Source: Rhodococcus jostii NBRC 16295
GTDB taxonomy: Bacteria; Actinomycetota; Actinomycetes; Mycobacteriales; Mycobacteriaceae
Direction: 5' to 3'
NCBI RefSeq assembly: GCF_001894825.1
Contig: NZ_BCWY01000039.1
Location: 20,583 to 84,582, forward strand
Length of the DNA: 64,000 bases
Every line of letters begins with the position of its first letter. Position 1 is the stretch's first letter. Below are positions 7,635 to 15,771 of the stretch, one piece after another. The position numbers were made by a program, and so were the translations under genes. The notes below the pieces were generated by a model. That model was not told the DNA's origin and did no database searches. It worked only from the letters and a program-made list of their open reading frames with translations.

Positions 7635-8669
7635 CTATCCGGAGACGGAACGTCCCGCGGACTTGAGGTCGTTGCAGGCCTCGATGACGCGAGCAGTCAT
7701 GCCGGCCTCCGCCTTCTTGAGGTAGCTGCGCGGGTCGTAGTACTTCTTGTTGCCGACCTCGCCGTCGATCTTCAGGACGCCGTCGTAGTTCGCGAACATG
7801 TGGCCCACGATGGGACGGGTGAACGCGTACTGGGTGTCGGTGTCGACGTTCATCTTGACGACGCCGTAGTTCAGCGCGGCCTCGATCTCCGACTTCAGCG
7901 AGCCCGATCCGCCGTGGAAGACGAAGTCGAACGGCTGCGAGCTGTCGGACAGCCCCAGCTTGGCGGCGGCGACCTTCTGGCCGGTCTCGAGCACCTCGGG
8001 GCGCAGCTTCACGTTGCCGGGCTTGTAGACGCCGTGCACGTTGCCGAACGTGGCGGCCAGCAGGTACTTGCCGTTCTCGCCGGTGCCGAGCGCGTCGACG
8101 GTCTTCTCGAAGTCCTCGGGCGAGGTGTACAGCTTGTCGTTGATCTCGGCTTCCACACCGTCCTCTTCACCACCGACGACGCCGATCTCGACCTCGAGGA
8201 TGATGTTGGCGGCCTTCGCCTTCGCGAGGAGTTCCTGGGCGATCTCCAGGTTCTCGTCGATCGGCACGGCCGAACCGTCCCACATGTGGGACTGGAAGAG
8301 GGGGTTGCGGCCCGCCTCGACGCGCTGGCGCGAGATCTCGAGCAGCGGACGGACGAAGGTGTCGAGCTTGTCCTTGGGGCAGTGATCGGTGTGCAGGGCG
8401 ATCGTGACGTCGTACTTCGCGGCGATCACGTGAGCGAACTCGGCGAGTGCGACCGCGCCGGTCACCATGTCCTTGACACCCAGGCCCGAACCGAACTCGG
8501 CGCCACCCGTCGAGAACTGGATGATGCCGTCACTGCCGGCATCCGCGAAGCCCTTGATGGCGGCGTTGATGGTTTCGGAAGAAGTGCAGTTGATGGCGGG
8601 GAAGGCAAAGGAGTGCTCCTTGGCCCGACCAAGCATCTCGGCGTAGACCTCGGGAGTCGCGATTGGCAC
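7635..8669 (-). CDS. fba: Class II fructose-bisphosphate aldolase
   Basis: 344 residues from GTG 8669, which follows GGAGGA by about 7 bases. This equals the length I recall for mycobacterial Fba. It cleaves fructose-1,6-bisphosphate to DHAP and glyceraldehyde-3-phosphate in glycolysis and gluconeogenesis. Zinc and substrate motifs are intact: ALHTDHCPKDKLD, the EVEIGVVGGEEDG segment, VFHGGSGS and the phosphate-binding NVDTDTQYAFTRP. The frame can be read 141 bases further upstream, but that part lacks family similarity. Divergent from a DedA gene, as in mycobacteria. Confidence 0.96.
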   Translation of the reverse strand: MPIATPEVYAEMLGRAKEHSFAFPAINCTSSETINAAIKGFADAGSDGIIQFSTGGAEFGSGLGVKDMVTGAVALAEFAHVIAAKYDVTIALHTDHCPKDKLDTFVRPLLEISRQRVEAGRNPLFQSHMWDGSAVPIDENLEIAQELLAKAKAANIILEVEIGVVGGEEDGVEAEINDKLYTSPEDFEKTVDALGTGENGKYLLAATFGNVHGVYKPGNVKLRPEVLETGQKVAAAKLGLSDSSQPFDFVFHGGSGSLKSEIEAALNYGVVKMNVDTDTQYAFTRPIVGHMFANYDGVLKIDGEVGNKKYYDPRSYLKKAEAGMTARVIEACNDLKSAGRSVSG

Positions 8670-8873
8670 GGCGGCAGTCCTCCATAAAGAGTCGATTTCG
8701 GCGCGCGCGATCAGCGCGGCGCCCGATGTGGTCCTAGCAGTATGGCAATACCGGTAGCGTACGTCTCCCGGTGGCTGTCGCGGCACCCTGATTCGGCCCG
8801 TCCGCGACACGGCGGAAACTCCATGACCTGCAGTATTCCGACAGTCGGGGATTACGCCGGTACGCTGAGGGCC

Positions 8874-9605
8874 GTGATTGTGCAGGCAGCATCGGATTCC
8901 GTGACCAACCTCGCGTTGTTGCCGGGATTCCTAGACCCGGTGAACCTCCTCAACTCCTTCGGCACCTGGGTGCTCGTCGGACTCCTCGCGGTCGTCTTCA
9001 TCGAGTCGGGATTGCTGTTCCCCCTGCTCCCCGGAGACTCGCTCCTCTTCACCGCGGGTCTCATTGCGGCGTCGAAGTCGACGGAGATCGAACCGTTCGC
9101 CCCCATCGGGGTGCTGCTGATTCTGATCCCGATCGCCGCCATCCTCGGCGACCAGGTGGGCTTCTTCATCGGCAGCAAGGGCGGAACCGCCCTGTTCAAG
9201 TCCGACGACGCACGATTCTTCAAGAAGAAGTACATCGACGAGTCGCACGCCTTCTTCGAGAAGCATGGCCCGATCACGATCATCCTGGCCCGGTTCGTTC
9301 CGATCGTGCGCACGTTCGCGCCGGTCGTCGCGGGTGCGTCGCGGATGAAGTACTCGCTGTTCCTCACGTACAACATCGTGGGTGGCGTCCTGTGGGGCGC
9401 CGGCGTCACGCTGCTCGGCTACCTGCTCGGTCAGATCGAGTTCATCCGCGACAACGTCGACGTCATCTTCCTGCTGATCGTCTTCGTGTCCGTCCTGCCG
9501 ATCATCATCGAGGTGGGCAAGCGCATCCTGAAGTCCCGCCAGAGCGTGGACGCCACGGCCGAGGACGCGCAGCCTGTCACCACCCCCACCGATCCGACCT
9601 CCTGA
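8874..9605 (+). CDS. DedA family membrane protein (first of a tandem pair)
   Basis: 243 residues from GTG 8874; ATG 8823 is an alternative. It has the DedA signature: FIESGLLFPLLPGDSLLF with the conserved Glu/Gly/Asp in a re-entrant helix, and RFVPIVRTFAPVVAGASRM with the conserved arginines. About five hydrophobic segments. DedA proteins act as lipid carrier flippases (undecaprenyl phosphate or phospholipid) and affect envelope integrity. Divergent from fba and followed 25 bases later by a second DedA gene, so the two are probably one transcript. Confidence 0.9.
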   Translation: MIVQAASDSVTNLALLPGFLDPVNLLNSFGTWVLVGLLAVVFIESGLLFPLLPGDSLLFTAGLIAASKSTEIEPFAPIGVLLILIPIAAILGDQVGFFIGSKGGTALFKSDDARFFKKKYIDESHAFFEKHGPITIILARFVPIVRTFAPVVAGASRMKYSLFLTYNIVGGVLWGAGVTLLGYLLGQIEFIRDNVDVIFLLIVFVSVLPIIIEVGKRILKSRQSVDATAEDAQPVTTPTDPTS

Positions 9606-9630
9606 AATCGATCGGGGTAACGCACTGACG

Positions 9631-10296
9631 ATGGTCATCACGGCATCAGGCAGCTTCGGGCCTCTCGTCTCGGCCGGTCCAGCGCTGGTCTGGGTCGTCG
9701 TCCTCGCGTTCGTGTTCATCGAGTGCGCCGTGATCCTGGGCCTTTTCCTGCCCGGCGACTCGATGCTGATCACCGCCGGAATCGTGCTGGCCAACCACGC
9801 GTCCGGCGCGGGCCACGTATGGGCGCTGTCGGTCGGGGCGATGATCGCCGCCATCTGCGGAAACCAGGTGGGGTACGTCATCGGTCACCGCACCGGCAAC
9901 CGCATCCACGCCCGCAAGGGCGGGAAGTATCTCAACTACGCCAACCTCCACAAGGTGAATGTCCTGCTGGAGAAGCACGGCTTCTGGGCAGTTCTCGTCG
10001 CCCGCTGGATTCCGTGGATCCGCACCCTGTGCCCGCTGGTCGCCGGTGCGGCCAAGATGAACCACACCAAGTACACGATCGCCAGCAGCATCGGCGCCGT
10101 CTTCTGGGCGCCTGTACTGCTACTCATCGGCTTCTACTTCGGCTCGTTCCTCGACCGGGTGTCGTGGCTGATGCCGGCGGTGCTCGCCGGGATGGTCACA
10201 CTGCTGGTGATCGGCACGGCCCTCGGGGTGTGGCACTACCGGCAGGAGATGGCGCGGCCACCCGAAGATGTGGCCGTCGAGGAAGTTCTCGACTAG
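9631..10296 (+). CDS. DedA family membrane protein (second of pair)
   Basis: 221 residues, ATG 9631. It has the same DedA motifs as its neighbour: FIECAVILGLFLPGDSMLI and RWIPWIRTLCPLVAGAAKM. Sequence between motifs differs clearly from the first copy, so this is an old duplication or separate subfamily, not a recent one. Predicted membrane lipid carrier or flippase. Its stop codon lies in the first unit of a 19-bp tandem repeat that runs into the intergenic region. Confidence 0.9.
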   Translation: MVITASGSFGPLVSAGPALVWVVVLAFVFIECAVILGLFLPGDSMLITAGIVLANHASGAGHVWALSVGAMIAAICGNQVGYVIGHRTGNRIHARKGGKYLNYANLHKVNVLLEKHGFWAVLVARWIPWIRTLCPLVAGAAKMNHTKYTIASSIGAVFWAPVLLLIGFYFGSFLDRVSWLMPAVLAGMVTLLVIGTALGVWHYRQEMARPPEDVAVEEVLD

Positions 10297-10333
10297 TACT
10301 GCGCTCCTCGACTAATACCGTGCTCCTCGACTA
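10288..10333 (+). repeat. Three-copy 19-bp tandem repeat spanning the dedA stop codon
   Basis: CTCGACTA recurs at 10288, 10307 and 10326, exactly 19 bases apart, each preceded by TT or TCC. The first copy holds the last codons and stop of the gene. It looks like slippage duplication of the 3' end. Confidence 0.65.
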
Positions 10334-10413
10334 GCGCTGATGCGCCGCGTCTCACGCGGGCAGCGGGTCGTCGAACCGGACCCACGCCGCCGGCACACGG
10401 GCAGCGTCCGCCG

Positions 10414-10466
10414 GCGCCCGATGTCACATTCGTCTACTCGAACGGAACGAATGTCACATCGGGCGC
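10414..10466. terminator. Long perfect hairpin between convergent genes
   Basis: 20-base perfect arms (GCGCCCGATGTCACATTCGT and complement) with a 13-base loop, between the second dedA and the monooxygenase gene. There is no T-run. Its GATGTCACA core resembles the hairpin at 39344-39388. Confidence 0.75.
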
Positions 10467-10517
10467 GAGCGGAACCGGGGCGCGCGCCGGACCGGGCCGG
10501 GCGAGCCTGGACGGGGA

Positions 10518-11873
10518 CTATTGCGCGACGGTGCCGGACGCCGCCGCGTACTGGCTCTCGGGGCGCGGCAGTCCGAAGTGATCGCGCAGCGTGGTGCCCG
10601 CGTACTCGGTGCGGAACAGTCCACGCTCCTGCAGGATCGGGACCACCTTCTCCGCGAACACCTCCAGCCCACCCGGGTAGTACGGCGGCATGACGTTGAA
10701 ACCGTCCGCTGCGCCCTGGGTGAACCATTCCTCGATGGTGTCGGCCACCTGCACGGGCGTTCCGACGACCACGCGGTGTCCGCGCGCACCGGCGAGGCGG
10801 TGCAGCAGTCCCCGCAGCGTCGGGTTCTCCCGCTCGACGATCCCGGCGATCACCTGCAGGCGGCTCTGCTGGTTGTCGGTGACGTCGCCGGCGTCCCCGA
10901 ACAGTCCGGCGGGCACGGGAGCGTCCAGTTCGAGGTGTCGCACGCTCGAGCCCGTGAGGCTCTCGAGCTGGGCGAGCCCGTACTCGGGCGACGTGAGTTC
11001 GTTGAACTCGCGTTCCAGTTCCCGGGCCTCGGCCTCGGTGTCGCCGAGGAACGGGCTGATGCCGGGAAGGATCTTCACGTGGTCCGGGTTACGGCCGTAC
11101 TGCGTCACGCGCTGCTTGACGTCCGCGTAGAAGGCCTGCCCGTCCGACAGTCGCTGGTGCGCGGTGAAGATGGCCTCCGCGTACTGGCCCGCGAACGCGC
11201 GACCCTCGTTGGACGCACCCGCCTGCACCAGCACCGGATGGCCCTGCGGGGAGCGGGGCGCGTTGAACGGTCCGCGCACCCGCAGGTGTCGGCCGACGTA
11301 GTTGATCTCGTGGATCTTCGACGGGTCCGCGTAGATCCCGCTGTCCTTGTCGATCAGGATGGCGTCGTCTTCCCAGCTGTCCCACAGCTTGACGGTCGCG
11401 TCGACGAACTCCCGCGCCCGCGCGTAGCGGTCGGCGTGGTCGGGGTGCCGCGGCAGACCGAAGTTGGCGGCCGCCAGATCGGTTCCGGTGGTCACGATGT
11501 TCCAGCCGGCCCGGCCGCGGGAGATGTGGTCGAGGGAGGCGAAGAGCCGCGCGAGGTTGTAGGGCTCGAAGTACGTCGTGGACGCGGTCGCGATCAGCCC
11601 GATCCGTTCGGTGGCGGTCGCGATGGCCGTCAGCAGCGTGATGGGCTCGAGCGCTCCGGCGGCACCGTGTTCGACGTCGCTGCGCAGGGCCGGGCCGTCG
11701 GCGAAGAAGATCGCGTCCAGCTTCGCGGCCTCCGCGGTGCGCGCGATGTCCTGGAAGTAGGAGACGTCGTACAGCCGTTCGGGCGTGGTGAGCGGGTGAC
11801 GCCACGCCGACTCGTGGTGTCCGGCCGGGTAGATGAACGCGTTGAGACTCAGCTGCCGCTGTTGATCTGACAT
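10518..11873 (-). CDS. LLM-class flavin-dependent monooxygenase (NtaA/SnaA/DszA family)
   Basis: 451 residues, starting MSDQQRQLSLNAFIYPAGHH. It matches the NtaA/SnaA/SoxA(DszA) subfamily of bacterial luciferase-like enzymes: AWRHP near residue 25, LDHISRGRAGWNIVTT, LVQAGASNEGRAFAGQYAE, and the C-terminal GTPVQVADTIEEWFTQGAADGFN. Such enzymes use FMNH2 supplied by a separate reductase to oxidise sulfonated, aminopolycarboxylate or heterocyclic compounds. The substrate cannot be predicted. It is last in a leftward run of four genes. Confidence 0.88.
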   Translation of the reverse strand: MSDQQRQLSLNAFIYPAGHHESAWRHPLTTPERLYDVSYFQDIARTAEAAKLDAIFFADGPALRSDVEHGAAGALEPITLLTAIATATERIGLIATASTTYFEPYNLARLFASLDHISRGRAGWNIVTTGTDLAAANFGLPRHPDHADRYARAREFVDATVKLWDSWEDDAILIDKDSGIYADPSKIHEINYVGRHLRVRGPFNAPRSPQGHPVLVQAGASNEGRAFAGQYAEAIFTAHQRLSDGQAFYADVKQRVTQYGRNPDHVKILPGISPFLGDTEAEARELEREFNELTSPEYGLAQLESLTGSSVRHLELDAPVPAGLFGDAGDVTDNQQSRLQVIAGIVERENPTLRGLLHRLAGARGHRVVVGTPVQVADTIEEWFTQGAADGFNVMPPYYPGGLEVFAEKVVPILQERGLFRTEYAGTTLRDHFGLPRPESQYAAASGTVAQ

Positions 11874-11940
11874 AACGACCTGTCTAACAGCGGCGAAACC
11901 GCGGCGACACGGTTAAGTTTCGCGTGATTCGAACCGTCGC

Positions 11941-13059
11941 CTAGCGTCGCGGGTACCCCGCGGCCGACACCATGTGCGCGGCCTCCATCAGCATCCAGCC
12001 ACCGAGCTGGACGGACAGGTCGCGTTCCGGAATGCCCGACGACCGGACGGTGCCGCCGGTGAACGTGGCGATTCCCCCACCGAACCCGGGTAGCTGCGCC
12101 TGCCTGGTCCAGTCGTGGCCGAACAACGGCTGTCCCTCGATCTGCAGCCGGTTCTCCCACGCCGCTTCCGCGGACGTCAGCACGAGCTGGGCGGCGATCT
12201 CCCGCGCCCGGATGTCGGCCGGCGACTCCCACGGCAGCATCACCGCGGTCAGCGCCAGATACCGCGCGAGGATCCCGTTGAACAGCCCACCGTCTCCCCC
12301 ACCGCCGCCGCCGATGACGCCCTGGGGTGCGAGGTGCTCGTCGATGGCGTCGACCAGCCGGTGGGTCCGATTCCGGTGCCGCGGCGATCCGAGGCGGACG
12401 GCGAGTTCGGTTTCGAGTCCGAGCACGACCCCCTGGCAGTACGAGTAGACGTTCCTTTCGATTTCGCCGCCGGGGTGGATGCCGTCGACGATCAGATCGG
12501 TGTGCACGTCCCGCAGTGTGTCGTCGATCCAGTCCGCCGTGGCCTGGGCGCGCCACAGCTTCCCGGTGCGCGCCAGCATGATCCCGGCGGGACCGTTGGC
12601 CGGGGCGTTGTAGAAGTTCGACCCCTTGCGCCACGGGATGCCGCCCCCGGCCTCGGGAGCCCAGGCGTCGAACAACTGCGATTCGAGTGCCTGCACCGCA
12701 TTCCTGTTGTCTATGAAGTGCATTCGCTGGGCGCGCTCCAGCGCGATCCCCAGCCAGGCCATGTCGTCGTAGTAGTTGTTGGTCCAGCCCGACAGGTTCC
12801 GCAGGCGGTGGCTGCGCGCAAGTTTCACGATGCGACGCCGCCGCCGCGGAGTCGGGTCCCGTTCGAGCGCGTCGACGGCGCAGTCGAGCAGGTGGGCCTG
12901 CCACCAGTAGTGCCAGCTGAGGAACAACCGCTCGCGCCGCACCGCCGGCCAGGCGACGACGCCCAGCGTGGTGCCCGGGAGCGCCCACAGCCGGCGAAGA
13001 TGCCTGCTCACCACCGCTTCTTCAGCGGCGTCCGCGCGCGCCGACCACGTGTCCTGCAT
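11941..13059 (-). CDS. Glycoside hydrolase family 76 protein (Rv0365c-like)
   Basis: 372 residues. The catalytic Asp-Asp pair typical of GH76 endo-alpha-1,6-mannanases is visible in NNYYDDMAWLGIALERA. Further family segments are GGGIPWRKGSNFYNAPANGP, IHPGGEIERNVYSYCQG and GLFNGILARYLAL. No signal peptide is visible at the N-terminus (MQDTWSARADAAEEAV), so the protein appears cytosolic, unlike most extracellular GH76 enzymes. It may process mannan, lipomannan precursors or another alpha-glycan. It lies 34 bases after the methyltransferase gene, likely in one operon. Confidence 0.88.
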   Translation of the reverse strand: MQDTWSARADAAEEAVVSRHLRRLWALPGTTLGVVAWPAVRRERLFLSWHYWWQAHLLDCAVDALERDPTPRRRRRIVKLARSHRLRNLSGWTNNYYDDMAWLGIALERAQRMHFIDNRNAVQALESQLFDAWAPEAGGGIPWRKGSNFYNAPANGPAGIMLARTGKLWRAQATADWIDDTLRDVHTDLIVDGIHPGGEIERNVYSYCQGVVLGLETELAVRLGSPRHRNRTHRLVDAIDEHLAPQGVIGGGGGGDGGLFNGILARYLALTAVMLPWESPADIRAREIAAQLVLTSAEAAWENRLQIEGQPLFGHDWTRQAQLPGFGGGIATFTGGTVRSSGIPERDLSVQLGGWMLMEAAHMVSAAGYPRR

Positions 13060-13093
13060 AAGAGTTGATCTTTCCTATTCGCCGGGGGTTCCG

Positions 13094-13795
13094 CTACCAG
13101 GCGCGGTCGAGGTCGGCGTGCTGACGAACCCACGCATGCATGGCGATTCCCGCGGCGACACCCGCATTGATGCTGCGGGTGGAACCGAACTGGGCGATCG
13201 ACACCGTCATCGCCGCAACCTCTTTCGCCTGATCCGTCACTCCCGGCCCCTCCTGCCCGAACAGGAGGACGCAGTCGCGCGGCAGACTCGCCGTCTCCAG
13301 CGGCACCGACCCGGGCGTGTTGTCGACAGCCACGATGGTGAGACCCCGCTCCCGCGCGAATTCCACGAGACCCTCGACGTCGGGGTGGTGCAGGACGTGC
13401 TGGTACCGATCGGTGACCATGGCGCCGCGCCGGTTCCAGCGCCGGCGTCCCACGATGTGGACCGCGGCGGCGGCGAATGCGTTGGCGGTGCGGACCACCG
13501 TCCCGATGTTGGCGTCGTGTCCGAAGTTCTCGATGGCCACGTGCAGCGGGTGGCGGCGGCGGTCGATGTCCGCGACGATCGCCTCACGTGTCCAGTACCG
13601 GTACGCGTCGACCACGTTGCGGCGATCGCCTCCGGTCAGCAGTTCGGGGTCGTACCGCGGGTCGGTGGGGGCGGGGGTGTCGTGTTCGTCGGACCACGGG
13701 CCGACCCCGTTCGGGTTCTCACCCCATTCGGTGGGACCCGACTCGGCGTCCTCCACCTGCACCGACTCCACCTGCCCTGCCTCGACTCCGCTCAC
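13094..13795 (-). CDS. SpoU/TrmH-family RNA 2'-O-methyltransferase (Rv0380c-like)
   Basis: 233 residues from GTG 13795, only 4 bases after the lipoprotein stop. The three SPOUT motifs are clear: motif 1 NFGHDANIGTVVRTANAFA, motif 2 LLFGQEGPGV and motif 3 STRSINAGVAAGIAMHAWV, which form the trefoil knot binding S-adenosylmethionine. An acidic ~70-residue N-terminal extension precedes the domain. It should methylate a ribose in tRNA or rRNA; the target is not predictable. Confidence 0.9.
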   Translation of the reverse strand: MSGVEAGQVESVQVEDAESGPTEWGENPNGVGPWSDEHDTPAPTDPRYDPELLTGGDRRNVVDAYRYWTREAIVADIDRRRHPLHVAIENFGHDANIGTVVRTANAFAAAAVHIVGRRRWNRRGAMVTDRYQHVLHHPDVEGLVEFARERGLTIVAVDNTPGSVPLETASLPRDCVLLFGQEGPGVTDQAKEVAAMTVSIAQFGSTRSINAGVAAGIAMHAWVRQHADLDRAW

Positions 13796-13799
13796 GGCG

Positions 13800-14399
13800 T
13801 CAGAACGTCTTGTTCGAATCGGGGGCGACGGTGAACCCGTGCGAGGTCTCGTCGTTGGTGCAGGTGACGGCTGCGGCGGTGGTGCTGCACGTGTAGCCGA
13901 GTTTCGTCAGTTTCGCCCCGGCGGGCAACGCCGCGTCCGGTTCGTCTCCGCCCGAGGTGTAGACGAGGCCGCCGGCGCACATGAACGAGGCCTCGCCGTC
14001 GTTCTCGACGCGGATGCCGTGACCCCAGTCGACCATGCAGTCCGCCGGACGCGGCGGCACCGGGCTCGTCGAGCCCTGGCACCCGGCCTCGGTGCGGTTC
14101 GGCAGCTTGATGATGCCGCACTGGAACCCGCCGTCCGGGGACGTGAAGAAATACGACTCGTTGTGCTCGTACGGCACGTCGACGAGCGTCGTGGTCGGCG
14201 CTTCCGTCGTCGTGGTCGGGGGCGCGATCGTCGTGGTCGTGGTCGTCGGCGGAACCGTGGTCGTGGTGGTGGTCACAGGGGCCGCAGCGGTGGTCGTGGT
14301 CGTCGGCGGAGCCACCGCGTCCGAGGACCCACCACACCCTGCGAGCATCACGGCCGAGCCAATGCTCAGACACACCAACGACACCCGACGCCACGCCAT
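13800..14399 (-). CDS. Secreted lipoprotein with Thr-rich linker
   Basis: 199 residues from ATG 14399, preceded by GGAGGTGG. Signal sequence and lipobox (SIGSAVMLAGC, Cys22) predict lipid attachment on the outer face of the membrane. A ~40-residue Thr/Pro linker follows. The ~130-residue C-terminal domain has four to six cysteines (FQCGIIKLP, GCQGS, DCMVDWG, MCAGG, YTCSTT, TCTND) and probably disulfides. The domain recurs in mycolata but its function is unknown. First gene of the leftward run with the SpoU, GH76 and monooxygenase genes. Confidence 0.82.
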   Translation of the reverse strand: MAWRRVSLVCLSIGSAVMLAGCGGSSDAVAPPTTTTTAAAPVTTTTTTVPPTTTTTTIAPPTTTTEAPTTTLVDVPYEHNESYFFTSPDGGFQCGIIKLPNRTEAGCQGSTSPVPPRPADCMVDWGHGIRVENDGEASFMCAGGLVYTSGGDEPDAALPAGAKLTKLGYTCSTTAAAVTCTNDETSHGFTVAPDSNKTF

Positions 14400-14513
14400 A
14401 CGGCCACCTCCACACACGCTTACCTGCTGCCGACACTGCACTCTAACGGCAGTCCGCCGACGGGGCCGCCTCGGTGAGGTCGGGACGGGTTAACCTGGAG
14501 GTGGAGGCTATCG

Positions 14514-14960
14514 ATGAATCATCAGCGCATCGTGCGGACGGTCTGCTTCATCACGGTCGGCTACGTCATCGTCCTCGCCGTCTGGCTGGGATGGTTGATC
14601 GAGCACACCCCGCCGGCCACCATCCCGTACCAGATCATGGGATTGGTCGCCGCCTTCGGTTCGGCGCTGGGATTCGGCATGATGGCGGCCGAGCGGCCCT
14701 CCCGAGCCGACCGCAAACTCGAACGGCACGGACTCGAGGGCTGGGCCCGCATCGAGCACGTCACCCCGATTCGCCCCACTCCCGGCAACGGGGAGCTCAC
14801 CGAACTGGACCTCCGACTGACCGTGCCCGGTTCGGAGAGCTACGCCGGCCGGGTGGTCTACGAGGTGCGACGCGAGAACGCCACGCGCTTCGTGCCCGGC
14901 GAAACGATCACCATCCTGGTGGATCCGAAGGACCGGGACCACATCATGCTCTGCCCGTGA
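14514..14960 (+). CDS. Small membrane protein, DUF3592-like outer domain
   Basis: 148 residues. ATG 14514 lies about 10 bases after GGAGGTGGAGG. Two TM helices at about 8-28 and 38-58 are followed by a ~90-residue soluble domain (GWARIEHVTPI, YAGRVVYEVRRENA, VPGETITILVDPKDRDHIML). This beta-rich part resembles DUF3592 or NfeD/OB-like modules. Function is unknown. Its 3' end overlaps the convergent YhhN gene by 17 bases. Confidence 0.72.
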   Translation: MNHQRIVRTVCFITVGYVIVLAVWLGWLIEHTPPATIPYQIMGLVAAFGSALGFGMMAAERPSRADRKLERHGLEGWARIEHVTPIRPTPGNGELTELDLRLTVPGSESYAGRVVYEVRRENATRFVPGETITILVDPKDRDHIMLCP

Positions 14961-15669
14961 CCCGGCGCCCGAGGGCGAGCATCCCCTCGACGAGCAACAA
15001 CTGGGCCGCCGCGTAGCTGGCGAGGATCCCCCCTTCGGCCGCGGCCCTCCCCCGGTCTCCGCGGATGAACAAGCGCCGCACCACGATCAGGCCGTCCGAG
15101 GTGGTGAACAGCATTCCGCCGACGCCGAGCCAACTGCGCCGGTCGGGTCCCGGCACCGCCACGTTCGCGACGACGTTCGCGCCGGGCGCGAGGGACGGAT
15201 CGGCCGACAGCGTCGACGTGGTGCCGAGCAGCGCCCCGTACACGGTCAACGGTGCCGCGACCTCCTTCGCCCGGCTGCGGAGCAGGGACGCCGCGCCCGC
15301 CCAGCCGGCCAGCCGGGGAATCGCCGCGGGTGCGGTGGGCCGGGCGCCTCGGCGCAGCAACAGCGCCGCGTACGCGGCCTGCATGACGGCGAACGAGGAG
15401 GCGCCGCGCACCAGGCGGGCGTCGTCGTCCGGGTCGATCATGAAGACGTCGCCCACGGTCGCGGCCGCCAGACCGGCGAGGAGGAGGGCGGCGTCGGCGG
15501 GGCCGGTGTCCGCTCGTCGCCGCAGGACTCGTACGGCGAGCGCGGGTGCGATCAGTGGTTTCGCGACCCGCTGCACCCGTTCTCGCCCGGTGACCGCTCC
15601 GACGACGGTGGCCAGCGTCGCCCCGGCGAACACCGCGTGCTCGACACCCCAGTTGTACTTCGACTTCAC
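14944..15669 (-). CDS. YhhN/TMEM86-family membrane protein (lysoplasmalogenase-like)
   Basis: 241 residues from GTG 15669, with GGAGGAAGAC just upstream. It has seven to eight hydrophobic segments. The family core GDVFMIDPDDDARLVRGASSF and the later TTSDGLIVVRRL match the YhhN family, whose studied members hydrolyse lysoplasmalogens in the membrane. The His usually found after the second motif appears as Gln here (AVMQAAYAALL), so activity may differ. The start is 102 bases from the divergent TetR-type regulator, which may control it. Confidence 0.75.
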   Translation of the reverse strand: MKSKYNWGVEHAVFAGATLATVVGAVTGRERVQRVAKPLIAPALAVRVLRRRADTGPADAALLLAGLAAATVGDVFMIDPDDDARLVRGASSFAVMQAAYAALLLRRGARPTAPAAIPRLAGWAGAASLLRSRAKEVAAPLTVYGALLGTTSTLSADPSLAPGANVVANVAVPGPDRRSWLGVGGMLFTTSDGLIVVRRLFIRGDRGRAAAEGGILASYAAAQLLLVEGMLALGRRVTGRA

Positions 15670-15720
15670 GTCTTCCTCCCACACTTGCCGACGTGCCGAG
15701 GTTACCGGCCCGAACAGTGG

Positions 15721-15750
15721 TTGACTGGAGAGCGGACGCGACGGACAATC
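15721..15750 (+). promoter_or_regulatory. Possible promoter of the ArpA-like regulator gene
   Basis: TTGACT at 15721-15726, an 18-base spacer, then ACAATC at 15745-15750, about 22 bases before the ATG. A plausible vegetative promoter by eye only. Confidence 0.35.
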
Positions 15751-15771
15751 CGCAATTGTGAGGCACAGGTG

